A stretch of DNA of 64,000 nt from Cytophagales bacterium. Its GTDB lineage: Bacteria > Bacteroidota > Bacteroidia > Cytophagales > Cyclobacteriaceae. Within the stretch, counting starts at the first letter, position 1, and every line of letters starts with the position of its first letter. The position numbers and the translations under genes were made by a program. The stretch covers positions 1,860,001 to 1,924,000 of the forward strand of contig JAWPMT010000004.1 of the NCBI GenBank assembly GCA_033344775.1, given 5' to 3'. Positions 18,285 to 26,749 of this stretch are shown piece by piece. A model generated the notes under the pieces. The model had not been told where the DNA came from and ran no database searches. It saw only the letters and a list, made by a program, of their open reading frames with translations.

Positions 18285-20138
18285 CTATAGTCTAAAGTTC
18301 GGATTAAACTTCTCGAACCAGATTTCCAAACAGTAAAGTAACCATATTCGATGACGGTGATCACCTCTACTCAGAAGATGCTCGCTAGACAATCGATCAA
18401 TTGCCGATGCGTTCATTAGATTCCGCTGTTTCAGATTTTCCAATCGCCCATGGATGTCTTGCTTTAATGAATTCCGGATCCAATGATCAATCGGAACACT
18501 AAATCCTTTTTTGGATTCTGTCATCGCATTTTTTCTTACATACTTCTCAGCAAGCTTTCGAAGTAGGTATTTAGCATTTCCATTGCGATACATCAGCCTG
18601 GTATCTATAGAATACGCGATCTCTGCCAAATTGGCGTCCAAAAACGGAGACCTGACCTCCAATGAATTCATCATTGAAGCACGATCGACTTTGACCAGAT
18701 AATCATTGATCAATCGGGTATCCAGAGAGGTCATCATTAGTTTTTTCGTGAGTCCCTGAACTTCTCGTGTTCTTTCCCATAAACCATCTAAAAGTTCATC
18801 AGGAGCTTGTCGAGGAATTTCAGGATTCAGCTCCTTCATCATATGATCATCAAAGCCCATATACCTTGATAATTGACCCGCTGGAGACATTTTCAAGAAT
18901 GCCTGATAGGAACCAAGATTTTCTCGACGCTGAATTCTTCCAAGTACTTTATCACCTAACACGGCTAATTGACGTAAAGCTGGATGATATCGGGTTGCTA
19001 ACATTTCTGCATGATATGCCTGCAAATACTGACTATACCCCCCAAATAACTCATCGCCGCCATCTCCCGATAAGGCAACGGTCGCGAAACGCTTGATCTG
19101 TCTTGTGATATGATAGCTTGGAATAAGGCTAGAGTCCGCAAATGGCTCACCTACATAGCTAATTATTTGATCCAGTCCCTGGCCGATCTCTTCCCCAGAC
19201 AATACAATTTCTTCATGATTGGTATCGTATCTTCTGGCTACTAGCCTTGCTTCTTCCCGTTCATCTGCTCCTCCTTCGATTCCTACCGTGTAGGTATTTA
19301 CTTTCTCGGAAGAGTGACTGGCAAGCATCGATACGACCAAGCCGGAATCTATTCCTCCACTGAGAAAGCAGCCAATAGGCACATCACTGACCATCCGTTT
19401 GAGAATAGCATCTTTTAGACCTACTTCAATAGTATTCAGTGCTTCTTGCTCATCAACGATGGTTTCTTTGCTCTTTAGTGACCAGAATTTCTTGAACGTT
19501 GATTCGGATTTGTTCAAATCATATCTAAGGTAGGAGCCACCAGAAATTTGTTTGATCTCCTTCCATATTGTTGATGGTTGAGGTACTGATAGCTCCTTGA
19601 AATAGTAAGCCAGGGAATACATGTCTATACTGACGTGCCTGAGCTGTTGTAAGGAGCGTATATCAGAAGAGAAGGTAAGTCCATTAGCATCTTCATGATA
19701 ATACAACGGCTTTTTACCAAATCGATCTCTGGCTAAGAATAATACCTCTTCATGTTTGTCATAAAGAGCAATCGCAAACATCCCATCCAATCGCTCCATC
19801 AGTCCTTCAAAACCCCATACCTGAAAACCTGCCAGAATGACTTCCGTGTCCGAATCAGTCCTGAATTCGTATTCAGATAAGTTAAAATGATTTTTTAGTC
19901 GCTGAAAATTGTAGATTTCTCCATTGAAAACGATGATGCTTCGATCATCTTCCATCGGTTGATTGGCCTCATCTGACAAGTCGATGATCTTTAGTCTCGT
20001 ATGTACCAGCCCGACGTTTTTATCATTCCAGTAACCAGTCGAATCAGGTCCTCTTTCTTTCAGAAAAGGTTCAAAGTAAGTTAATTCATCTTTGGTGACG
20101 CTACTATGTTTTTTGACGATACCGGCAATACCACACAT
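18285..20138 (-). CDS. asnB: asparagine synthase (glutamine-hydrolysing) family amidotransferase
   Basis: 617 residues with both domains. Cys2 after the initiator Met (MCGIAGIVKKHS) is the class II glutaminase nucleophile, followed by RGPDSTGYW and VFNGEIYNF. The synthetase half has the PP-loop FLSGGIDSGLVVSMLA and ALSGDGGDELFGGY. Such paralogues in O-antigen and capsule loci are thought to amidate uronic acids rather than make free asparagine. Operon context, with the next gene starting 1 nt beyond its stop, favours a glycan role. Housekeeping AsnB function is not excluded. Confidence 0.88.
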   Translation of the reverse strand: MCGIAGIVKKHSSVTKDELTYFEPFLKERGPDSTGYWNDKNVGLVHTRLKIIDLSDEANQPMEDDRSIIVFNGEIYNFQRLKNHFNLSEYEFRTDSDTEVILAGFQVWGFEGLMERLDGMFAIALYDKHEEVLFLARDRFGKKPLYYHEDANGLTFSSDIRSLQQLRHVSIDMYSLAYYFKELSVPQPSTIWKEIKQISGGSYLRYDLNKSESTFKKFWSLKSKETIVDEQEALNTIEVGLKDAILKRMVSDVPIGCFLSGGIDSGLVVSMLASHSSEKVNTYTVGIEGGADEREEARLVARRYDTNHEEIVLSGEEIGQGLDQIISYVGEPFADSSLIPSYHITRQIKRFATVALSGDGGDELFGGYSQYLQAYHAEMLATRYHPALRQLAVLGDKVLGRIQRRENLGSYQAFLKMSPAGQLSRYMGFDDHMMKELNPEIPRQAPDELLDGLWERTREVQGLTKKLMMTSLDTRLINDYLVKVDRASMMNSLEVRSPFLDANLAEIAYSIDTRLMYRNGNAKYLLRKLAEKYVRKNAMTESKKGFSVPIDHWIRNSLKQDIHGRLENLKQRNLMNASAIDRLSSEHLLSRGDHRHRIWLLYCLEIWFEKFNPNFRL

Positions 20139-20148
20139 GGCAGGGTCA

Positions 20149-20865
20149 CTACTTTAAGCCTCTCAAATAATAAGACAATTTGCGCTTCGCTTTTCGGGAA
20201 AACGAATCATCAAGAAAAGCCTGCCGGTTCTTATAGGACCTTTCACTTATGTTTTTTCTCATGACGATCAATTGATAATCCGGATCTGTTGAATAGATGC
20301 TATAGCTATGCAAATATTCTATTTTGAATGAAGTATGCTTAAGATTACCAAGTAATTCTCCTAATTCAATCGGTTGATCAATGATTTGAAGTGTCTCAGG
20401 TTGGTTCTTTCTGATCCACTTTAATGAATCCGGATCAGGAATATGAATAATCAATAAGCCATCTTGTTTCAGCAACAGTTCAAGTTTTGAGAATAATCTG
20501 GCATGTTGTTCAATCGGAATATGCTCTAATACATCTGGCATTAGTATGATGTCATACTTCTTCTGAATGTCTAGTTGAACGACATCACCGGCAATCAATT
20601 CCTGATTATTGTACTTTGCCAATCGCTGCTTTGCCAGTTCGATGCTTTTTTCACTGATATCAATACCAGTAATCGAGCCGGTGGTTAAATAACGTAGGAC
20701 AAGCTCCGTCTGAGTTCCAATTCCACAACCGATTTCCAGCACTTGATCACTTCCTTTTAAACCAAAAAACTCAAGCCATCTTTGAATACTTAGATGACGA
20801 TGATTAATCCCTCTTGAATGTTGAAAGTTGGAATAATCGTCATAAAATTCTGAAACTTCGGTCAT
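20149..20865 (-). CDS. class I SAM-dependent methyltransferase
   Basis: 238 residues. QVLEIGCGIGTQTELVL is SAM motif I, ITGIDISEKSIELAKQRL is motif II and YDIILMPDVLEHI is motif IV. The C-terminal tail is basic (SFSRKAKRKLSYYLRGLK). It sits 10 nt upstream of asnB in transcription order. A sugar O-methylation role is likely from context, but the family also contains small-molecule methyltransferases. Confidence 0.8.
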   Translation of the reverse strand: MTEVSEFYDDYSNFQHSRGINHRHLSIQRWLEFFGLKGSDQVLEIGCGIGTQTELVLRYLTTGSITGIDISEKSIELAKQRLAKYNNQELIAGDVVQLDIQKKYDIILMPDVLEHIPIEQHARLFSKLELLLKQDGLLIIHIPDPDSLKWIRKNQPETLQIIDQPIELGELLGNLKHTSFKIEYLHSYSIYSTDPDYQLIVMRKNISERSYKNRQAFLDDSFSRKAKRKLSYYLRGLK

Positions 20866-20884
20866 GCTTGTAAATCAAATAACA

Positions 20885-21823
20885 TCAATATCGACTGATG
20901 ATTTCTTGTTCAATTATGCTGGTAAAAGTAGGCCTAAATTCGGCAGTAAGGTGGTTACTATCGCGAAATAGCTCCAGGCTATCAAAATAGGTTTTTTGAT
21001 AGTCCAAAATCTCAATGTTTTCATAAGGTTTCAATACTGTCATGAGTCTTTCATAATAAGTGTCAGGCGAATAACAGTAGCTTACCTGATGATAGTAAGC
21101 CTCAGTAACAGGATACTTCAACAAGACCAACTTGACAGACCTGGAATGAGCTAATTCAATAATTTTAGTGAAATAATACAGCCCTTCGGAACTAAGTTTA
21201 TCTTCCAGACAATCCTTGTATTCAGACTTGTCCGAAACCTCTACCGTTGCGTTTTCCAAATCTTCGACCAACAGATCATTCTGATCCTTGGGAAACAGAT
21301 ATTCAAAAACATCCATTTCACCATCAGCGTAGGAGAAGAATCGTGCTTTTGCATATTTGTAGGAGTAGTTCAGAATTTCTCCCTTGACTTGACCGAGTTC
21401 CCAAAAATCTACATATCGCAACCAATAGTACAGGTTTTCACGTCCAAGGCCAGTTCGTTCGTCCACATCGCCCAGGTCAAAATTTAGAACTACGTATTCA
21501 ACTGGATTTCTTTCTAATACGTACCTCAATTTGTAGTACGACCTACTAATATCTTCACCGTAAGAACCAAAATTGACCCCATTGACCATCTGATTGCCTA
21601 GTAGGCCGAAACTATGTGACTGTCCAAGGATCAAGTACTTGATCGAATCTCCCGGGGCATAGGTATGAAAATTACGATCAGTAGTTCTTATATGACTACC
21701 ATTCATCACGTCCTGATACCATAGATTCAGCACAAAATTGATCAGCACAAAAATCAGTGAGAAGATCGTCACTGGAACGATGCGACTTTTGAATGAATCC
21801 GTTTTAAAACCGAATAGATTCAT
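20885..21823 (-). CDS. SGNH-like membrane-anchored protein, partner of MBOAT
   Basis: 312 residues with one N-terminal transmembrane segment (about residues 15-35) and a periplasmic SGNH-like domain. GQSHSFGLLGNQMVNG carries the block I Ser position and DSNHLTAEFRPTF gives the block V Asp/His pair. The gene follows the MBOAT stop by 3 nt. Pairing of an MBOAT with an SGNH protein is known from alginate acetylation (AlgI with AlgJ/AlgX) and teichoic-acid D-alanylation (DltB with DltD). The likely role is final transfer of an acyl group to the glycan. Confidence 0.72.
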   Translation of the reverse strand: MNLFGFKTDSFKSRIVPVTIFSLIFVLINFVLNLWYQDVMNGSHIRTTDRNFHTYAPGDSIKYLILGQSHSFGLLGNQMVNGVNFGSYGEDISRSYYKLRYVLERNPVEYVVLNFDLGDVDERTGLGRENLYYWLRYVDFWELGQVKGEILNYSYKYAKARFFSYADGEMDVFEYLFPKDQNDLLVEDLENATVEVSDKSEYKDCLEDKLSSEGLYYFTKIIELAHSRSVKLVLLKYPVTEAYYHQVSYCYSPDTYYERLMTVLKPYENIEILDYQKTYFDSLELFRDSNHLTAEFRPTFTSIIEQEIISRY

Positions 21824-21826
21824 GCG

Positions 21827-23278
21827 TTAAAATTGAAAGTAGATGAATTGATCCCCACCATCTACACCGAAGATGATTATCCCAAATAATATTACTAGCT
21901 TAATTGCCCACTTGGCCCCAACAGGGTAGTCATGCATGAATTGAAGGTACTGTTCATTTCTTCTCAATAGCGTCACAAAAGCCAGGAATACAAGCGAACC
22001 TAATGCGACTAGGAAGTCAAGTTTATTCATTCCTACACTTTTTATGGCCTCATATATCCCGGATGGATGAACAGAATATCCTGAAAAGCACTGCTCGATC
22101 ACAACCCAGGCCTCACCTAGACTACTTGACCTGAAGAATATGAATGTGAATGTGGCATACAAAAAAGTCAAAAATATGGATGTGTATGCAACCATAAGCT
22201 TGTTCCATTTTTTCGTCAACTTCTTTCTGGCTTTTCGAGTTCGAAACTCATAAATCAAAATAACTCCATGCAACACGCCGAAAACAACATAATTCCAATT
22301 AGCTCCATGCCATAATCCACTTAGAAAGAAAGTGATGAATATGCCTAACATTACACCGGCTTTTCCATGATCTCGAAAGTAGATGGCTAACGGATTAAAG
22401 ATGTAGTCTTGAAACCAACTACTGAGAGAAATGTGCCATCTCCGCCAAAACTCGGTAATCGACTGACTCTTATATGGCAAATCGAAATTTTGCATGAGAG
22501 AAAAGCCCATCATATAAGACATGCCGATCGCCATATCGGAATATCCCGAAAAGTCACAAAACAATTGAATAGAGAAAAAGAAAACAGCGATGAGCATTAC
22601 CTCTCCTTGAAAAGAAGCAGGTGTTCCATAAACAGCGTCCACAAATATGGCCAAACGATCAGCAATCACTACCTTCTTGAATAAGCCCCAAAAAAATATT
22701 GCCAGCCCATGGCTAAAATTCTCATAAGTTACTTTCGGCTTAATTTTGAATTGTATCAAGAGATTGCCTGCACGCTCAATGGGTCCAGCAACAAGTTGTG
22801 GAAAAAAAGACACGTAAAGAGCGAATCGCCCTAAATGTCTTTCTGGTGAAATACGGTTATAGTACACATCCAAATTGTATCCCATGGTCTGGAAAGTGTA
22901 AAAAGATATACCGACTGGCAACACTACCTTAATGATTGGGATCGCATAAGATATACCTAAAAGAATTCCTAAGTCATGGGCTGTTTCAGAAAAGAATCCG
23001 AGGTATTTAAAGACCACCAACAAACCGACATTGATGATCATACTCAAGTTTAAGACTAACTTTTTATGCTTGTTCGATTCATTAGCATAGTAAAGACCAC
23101 AATAATAATTGAGCAGCGTATAACCCATGATCAGCAGAACCAGTTCCGCTTTCCAGGACATGTAAAAAAAATAACTCGCACTCAACAAAGGAATCCATAC
23201 AAACCTGGACGGTGAGATGAAATAAAGCGTCAGAACAATCGGAAAGAATACGAAAAACTCAACTGAATTGAATAACAA
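21827..23278 (-). CDS. MBOAT-family membrane O-acyltransferase (AlgI/DltB-like)
   Basis: 483 residues and about ten membrane segments. Family signatures are FYTFQTMGYNLDVYYNR, FPQLVAGPIERA, CDFSGYSDMAIG and FLSGLWHGANWNYVVFG, in which His324 is the invariant catalytic residue. The start is a TTG at 23278, which gives the standard LFNSVEFFVFFPIV beginning. MBOAT proteins pass an activated acyl group across the membrane to a polysaccharide. It lies between an SGNH partner and an FkbH-like enzyme, which suggests that the acyl donor is the ACP-bound product of the fkbH cassette. Confidence 0.88.
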   Translation of the reverse strand: MLFNSVEFFVFFPIVLTLYFISPSRFVWIPLLSASYFFYMSWKAELVLLIMGYTLLNYYCGLYYANESNKHKKLVLNLSMIINVGLLVVFKYLGFFSETAHDLGILLGISYAIPIIKVVLPVGISFYTFQTMGYNLDVYYNRISPERHLGRFALYVSFFPQLVAGPIERAGNLLIQFKIKPKVTYENFSHGLAIFFWGLFKKVVIADRLAIFVDAVYGTPASFQGEVMLIAVFFFSIQLFCDFSGYSDMAIGMSYMMGFSLMQNFDLPYKSQSITEFWRRWHISLSSWFQDYIFNPLAIYFRDHGKAGVMLGIFITFFLSGLWHGANWNYVVFGVLHGVILIYEFRTRKARKKLTKKWNKLMVAYTSIFLTFLYATFTFIFFRSSSLGEAWVVIEQCFSGYSVHPSGIYEAIKSVGMNKLDFLVALGSLVFLAFVTLLRRNEQYLQFMHDYPVGAKWAIKLVILFGIIIFGVDGGDQFIYFQF

Positions 23279-23306
23279 GGCTATAGGGCTTTATGACTGT
23301 CGATCA

Positions 23307-25031
23307 TCAATGAACTTGTTCAATAAAATAGGTAGGCGTTGAAAACCCTGAAGTCTCAAATTTCCACTTCTGATCAGAATGGGTAAATCCTAATTTCGGA
23401 TAATGATCTTCAACCAGGGCATTTTTCTTGGTTTTCAAATATTCACCCAGTACAACCTCTACTCCATCTTCTTTGGCATTTTTCATGATGTTATCCAACA
23501 ACAAAAGTTCAACGCCCCTCTTTAAGACGCGGCAACTCATGATCCAGGAATCAACAAAATACTGTTTGCTTTGTACCTTGGCAATGGCGAGACTTATCAA
23601 TCCATACTCCCCAAACTTATCTTGTAGAAAGACACTCCAGGTCCGGTAAGACTTATCACTCATCATGGCGCTAATATCAGATTCAGAATAGCGAATGGTC
23701 CGAAGGTTAAATTGATTAGAACGCTGAGTCAATTGGGAGATCCTGGCAATATCCTTCTCGGTAAAAGGCTTTACAATTGCCTTCATTTCAAGGCTCCGTA
23801 AGTATTGGTTCAGGTCTGTAAAAGAACTTTTTACAGCAACACGCTTGACCTCTTGCTGATACATTTCTGTCCTCTTTGCATCCTCTTGAGAATAAGAGGA
23901 TGCTTCAAAAAGATTTAATGACCTGATATAACTGAGGTATTCCGCAGGATCTTCGGGTAATTCCGGTACTGAAACATCTGGTAATTCGGTCCTTACAAGT
24001 TCCCGTTCGAAAGGATTGTCATCGATAAATACGAATGAGTCATATCCAATATTCAATGCCTCCTTGATGGTTCTAATATTATCTGCTTTGTTGTGCCAGT
24101 TGGCAACAAACATAGTGATGTCTTCTAATCTCAACATCATTGAAGGGTGCTGTCTGAAAGGCTCTTTTGCGATTTCCTCATCGTTTTTGCTGCAAATGGC
24201 AAGCAATACCCCTCTCTCTTTAAGTGCTTTTGCCCAACGTTGAATATTACAATATTCCCTACCTATCCCCGACTCGCCAAGTAAAATCCCCTCCATACCA
24301 TCATCACCGATCACTCCTCCCCATAAGGTATGATCCAGGTCCAGCACAAGGCATTTTTTCACCTTCCCTGAATTCGCGGAAATCATGTCAACGATCACTT
24401 TTGCAACCTGAGGCAGCGCATCCAATCCCACTGAAATGTCTCCATTGACCCGCAATCTATCATCCTCAAATATGGTCTGCCCTAAAGTGCTTTTCACCTT
24501 TTCTAGATCAACAACATAAAGCTCGTTCTGCGATTGTGCTTCCCGCATCAATTCTACATTGAAAAGGGAGCTCTGGAACCTCCATGAGCTGATGGCTTTA
24601 TTCCCATAATTGCCAAAAACCGCATCCTCTACCATCCAGCAATTACTCACCATAACGTTTGATTTACTCTTGGTTCTGATGAGATCTAAAAGTTGTTGGA
24701 TACGGTCTAAGTGAAGTTGACTCCAATTCTTTCTGTCGCCGGGATCTAAATCCAAAAACTCCGACAATAGCTTTTCGGCAGAGAAAAACAGGAAGATAAA
24801 GTCAGGTTTGAATGCATATAAGTCAGAACGATCGTCAAGCAGTTCCAACTCCATCTGATTGAACGCTCCTTCGTAGATCTCAAGATTAAGATCCTTCTCA
24901 AATCCATGACCTTTAATTGCTTGTCTTAAAAATTGAGTAGAAGAGTCACTTAATATGGCGAGTTTTTTAATAGGCAGTCCGTCTGAGGGCTTTTTACTTA
25001 ATTTCCTTAAACCCTTGAAATCAGTTAACAT
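23307..25031 (-). CDS. FkbH-like HAD-superfamily glyceryl transferase/phosphatase
   Basis: 574 residues in three parts. The N-terminal ~220 residues are SGNH-like (KKLAILSDSSTQFL). The HAD domain follows with CLVLDLDHTLWGGVIGDDG, Asp231 and Asp233 being the catalytic pair. The C-terminal domain has SQLTQRSNQFNLRT and a Cys near residue 500 in MSCRVLKRG. Characterised FkbH-type enzymes dephosphorylate 1,3-bisphosphoglycerate and load the glyceryl group on an acyl carrier protein, using this Cys as relay. The next gene on the opposite strand, 73 bp away, is an ACP. The downstream partners are the MBOAT and SGNH genes. Confidence 0.88.
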   Translation of the reverse strand: MLTDFKGLRKLSKKPSDGLPIKKLAILSDSSTQFLRQAIKGHGFEKDLNLEIYEGAFNQMELELLDDRSDLYAFKPDFIFLFFSAEKLLSEFLDLDPGDRKNWSQLHLDRIQQLLDLIRTKSKSNVMVSNCWMVEDAVFGNYGNKAISSWRFQSSLFNVELMREAQSQNELYVVDLEKVKSTLGQTIFEDDRLRVNGDISVGLDALPQVAKVIVDMISANSGKVKKCLVLDLDHTLWGGVIGDDGMEGILLGESGIGREYCNIQRWAKALKERGVLLAICSKNDEEIAKEPFRQHPSMMLRLEDITMFVANWHNKADNIRTIKEALNIGYDSFVFIDDNPFERELVRTELPDVSVPELPEDPAEYLSYIRSLNLFEASSYSQEDAKRTEMYQQEVKRVAVKSSFTDLNQYLRSLEMKAIVKPFTEKDIARISQLTQRSNQFNLRTIRYSESDISAMMSDKSYRTWSVFLQDKFGEYGLISLAIAKVQSKQYFVDSWIMSCRVLKRGVELLLLDNIMKNAKEDGVEVVLGEYLKTKKNALVEDHYPKLGFTHSDQKWKFETSGFSTPTYFIEQVH

Positions 25032-25104
25032 TCTTCCAATTAGATTTGACTTGAACCTTCAAAGCTTGGTCCTTGTAATTAGATTCGCAAAGAAATTGGA
25101 AATT

Positions 25105-25344
25105 ATGGAATTTGATCAGGTACTTCGACGAGTGAATGAAATTTTTATCGATGAGTTGGAAAATGAAGACATTGTTTTGTCTTACGAGACTTCTGCGAAA
25201 GATATAGAAGAATGGGATTCGTTAAATCACATTGCATTAGTAGTTGCCATTGAAAAGTCATTTAAAATTAGATTTAAAAGTGGCGAAATCAACGAATTCA
25301 AAAATGTTGGTGAAATGTGTGACGCCATTCTTTTAAAGATTTAA
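25105..25344 (+). CDS. acyl carrier protein
   Basis: 79 residues from the ATG at 25105; a longer in-frame reading reaches back to 24955 but would overlap fkbH and has no ACP homology. The phosphopantetheine site is Ser39 in EEWDSLNHI, and the four-helix pattern and length are standard. It diverges from fkbH and heads a cassette with a MaoC-like and an SDR gene, with 2 nt to the next start. The isolated position and WDSL motif mark it as a specialised ACP, probably the glyceryl carrier for FkbH, and not the fatty-acid ACP. Confidence 0.88.
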   Translation: MEFDQVLRRVNEIFIDELENEDIVLSYETSAKDIEEWDSLNHIALVVAIEKSFKIRFKSGEINEFKNVGEMCDAILLKI

Positions 25345-25346
25345 AA

Positions 25347-25736
25347 GTGGAAGTAGGCAGGTCTTTCGAACTTGACTTTGAAATCACTGAGCAATTGTGG
25401 TCAGGTTTTATCCATCTTTTCAGAGATAGCAACCCTCTGCATACCGACGAAGCATTCGCCCAGAAAAAGGGATTCAAGGGCAAAGTGATGCACGGAAACA
25501 TACTCAATGGCTTCCTCTCTTATTTCATCGGAGAACAATTACCTACCAGAGATGTCATCATTCACAAGCAGACGATCAGTTATCACAAACCATTCTTTCT
25601 TGGTGATCAAATTCGACTCAATGCGGAAGTAACAGCCTACCATGACGTTCTCCAAGTTGTAAGTCTGAAATTCTCTTACTATAATCAGTTGGAAGAAATG
25701 ATCGCTAAGGGTATCGTACAAATTGGAATCATATAA
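25347..25736 (+). CDS. MaoC-like hydratase/dehydratase
   Basis: 129 residues from a GTG at 25347. FRDSNPLHTDEAFAQKKGFKGKVMHGN is split over the hot-dog fold catalytic element: Asp, the conserved NPLH and the G-x-V-x-HGN motif, all intact. This is the length of single-domain R-specific enoyl hydratases. It sits between the ACP and SDR genes. On an ACP-bound 3-hydroxyacyl group it would remove or add water. If the ACP carries glycerate, dehydration would give an enol of pyruvyl-ACP (inference). Confidence 0.82.
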   Translation: MEVGRSFELDFEITEQLWSGFIHLFRDSNPLHTDEAFAQKKGFKGKVMHGNILNGFLSYFIGEQLPTRDVIIHKQTISYHKPFFLGDQIRLNAEVTAYHDVLQVVSLKFSYYNQLEEMIAKGIVQIGII

Positions 25737-25740
25737 GCTA

Positions 25741-26457
25741 ATGAATATTCTTATCACCGGTGGCGCATCAGGTCTTGGTGAAGCGATCACCAATAAACTA
25801 GCTAAAGATCACCACAACAAGGTCTTCTTTACTTATAACAATTCGAAAGAAAACGCAGAAGCCATCAAGGGGACATATGCAAATGCGGAAGCAATTCATT
25901 GTGACTTTAGAGATCGATTTTCGCTTGATCAGTTTATTGAACAAATAGATGAGATGTCTATTGATGTACTGGTCAATAATGCCATTTCTGGAATGGTCAG
26001 GGCACACGCACATAAAATTACCATCGAAGATTACCAAAAAAGTTTCGAGCAAAATGTTCTGCCCACCATCGCTATTACCAATCGTGCCTTGAAAGGATTG
26101 CGAAAAAGAAGAAACGGTAAAATCATCACGATATTGAGTGCTGACATCATCGGAAACCCCACCGTAGGCATGGCCGAATACACGGCGAACAAGGCCTATT
26201 TAATGTCTATGGTCAAGCAATGGGCTACAGAAAATATTAAATTCAATGTATCCTCGATGGCCATCAGTCCATCACTCATGAAAACCAATATTCCATTGGG
26301 TGTAGACGACAGAATCATGGAAAACATCGAGGAAAACCACCCTTTGAAGGGCTTACTGCCAATCGAAGATGTCGCAGAGGCAATCGCATATTTCTCAACA
26401 AGTTCTTCCTACACTACCGGCATCAATCACATTATCAATGCCGCAGAAAAGACTTGA
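25741..26457 (+). CDS. short-chain dehydrogenase/reductase
   Basis: 238 residues from the ATG at 25741, 4 nt after the maoC-like stop; a TTG at 25723 is less likely. LITGGASGLGEAI is the NAD(P) glycine motif, DVLVNNA the NNAG equivalent, and MAEYTANKAYLM the YxxxK active site with an upstream Ser in ILSAD. It is a FabG-like oxidoreductase. In this cassette it could reduce a keto-acyl thioester on the neighbouring ACP. Direct action on a nucleotide sugar cannot be excluded. Confidence 0.85.
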   Translation: MNILITGGASGLGEAITNKLAKDHHNKVFFTYNNSKENAEAIKGTYANAEAIHCDFRDRFSLDQFIEQIDEMSIDVLVNNAISGMVRAHAHKITIEDYQKSFEQNVLPTIAITNRALKGLRKRRNGKIITILSADIIGNPTVGMAEYTANKAYLMSMVKQWATENIKFNVSSMAISPSLMKTNIPLGVDDRIMENIEENHPLKGLLPIEDVAEAIAYFSTSSSYTTGINHIINAAEKT

Positions 26458-26558
26458 AAAATGAAGGTATCCGAGCAGTCGAACTATCAAAAAGGCAGTT
26501 GTCTTTTATGGATTAACCACTAAACTACCTTAATAGTCCTGGCCTACAGGAGTCTGTA

Positions 26559-26749
26559 TCAAGAAAGCACTAGATCAAACAAAGCTTTCACAATTCGTTT
26601 AGAGGCCGTTTCATTCCAATTTTTAGGTATTTCACCCGTTGGCCAATTTCCTTCATTTAACCTATTGAGATATTGTGGAATGTTTTTTGGATCTGTACCA
26701 ACTAATACGCATCAACTGTATCGGGAAGTTCCGTATTGTCTCTAATGGT
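26559..26749 (-). pseudogene. C-terminal remnant of a second UDP-GlcNAc 2-epimerase (wecB-like)
   Basis: Directly behind the glycosyltransferase stop the minus strand reads TIRDNTELPDTVDA, the TxRxNTERP region of WecB-type epimerases. After a one-base frameshift it reads LVGTDPKNIPQYLNRL, then GNWPTGEIPKNWNETASKRI and FDLVLS, ending at the TGA at 26559-26561. This matches the C-terminal helices of NeuC/WecB-like epimerases (LVGTDP, W-x-G-x-xP, RIV). No start or N-terminal part remains. It is a decayed gene, not related to the intact wecB at 11813 by close sequence. Confidence 0.75.

Noticed and set aside
24955-25104. N-terminal extension of the acyl carrier protein
   Set aside because: It would overlap the fkbH start region, and ACP homology begins exactly at the ATG at 25105.
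26458-26748. Insertion sequence or attachment site at the acyl-cassette boundary
   Set aside because: No terminal inverted repeats, target duplications or transposase fragments were found; only the epimerase remnant is there.
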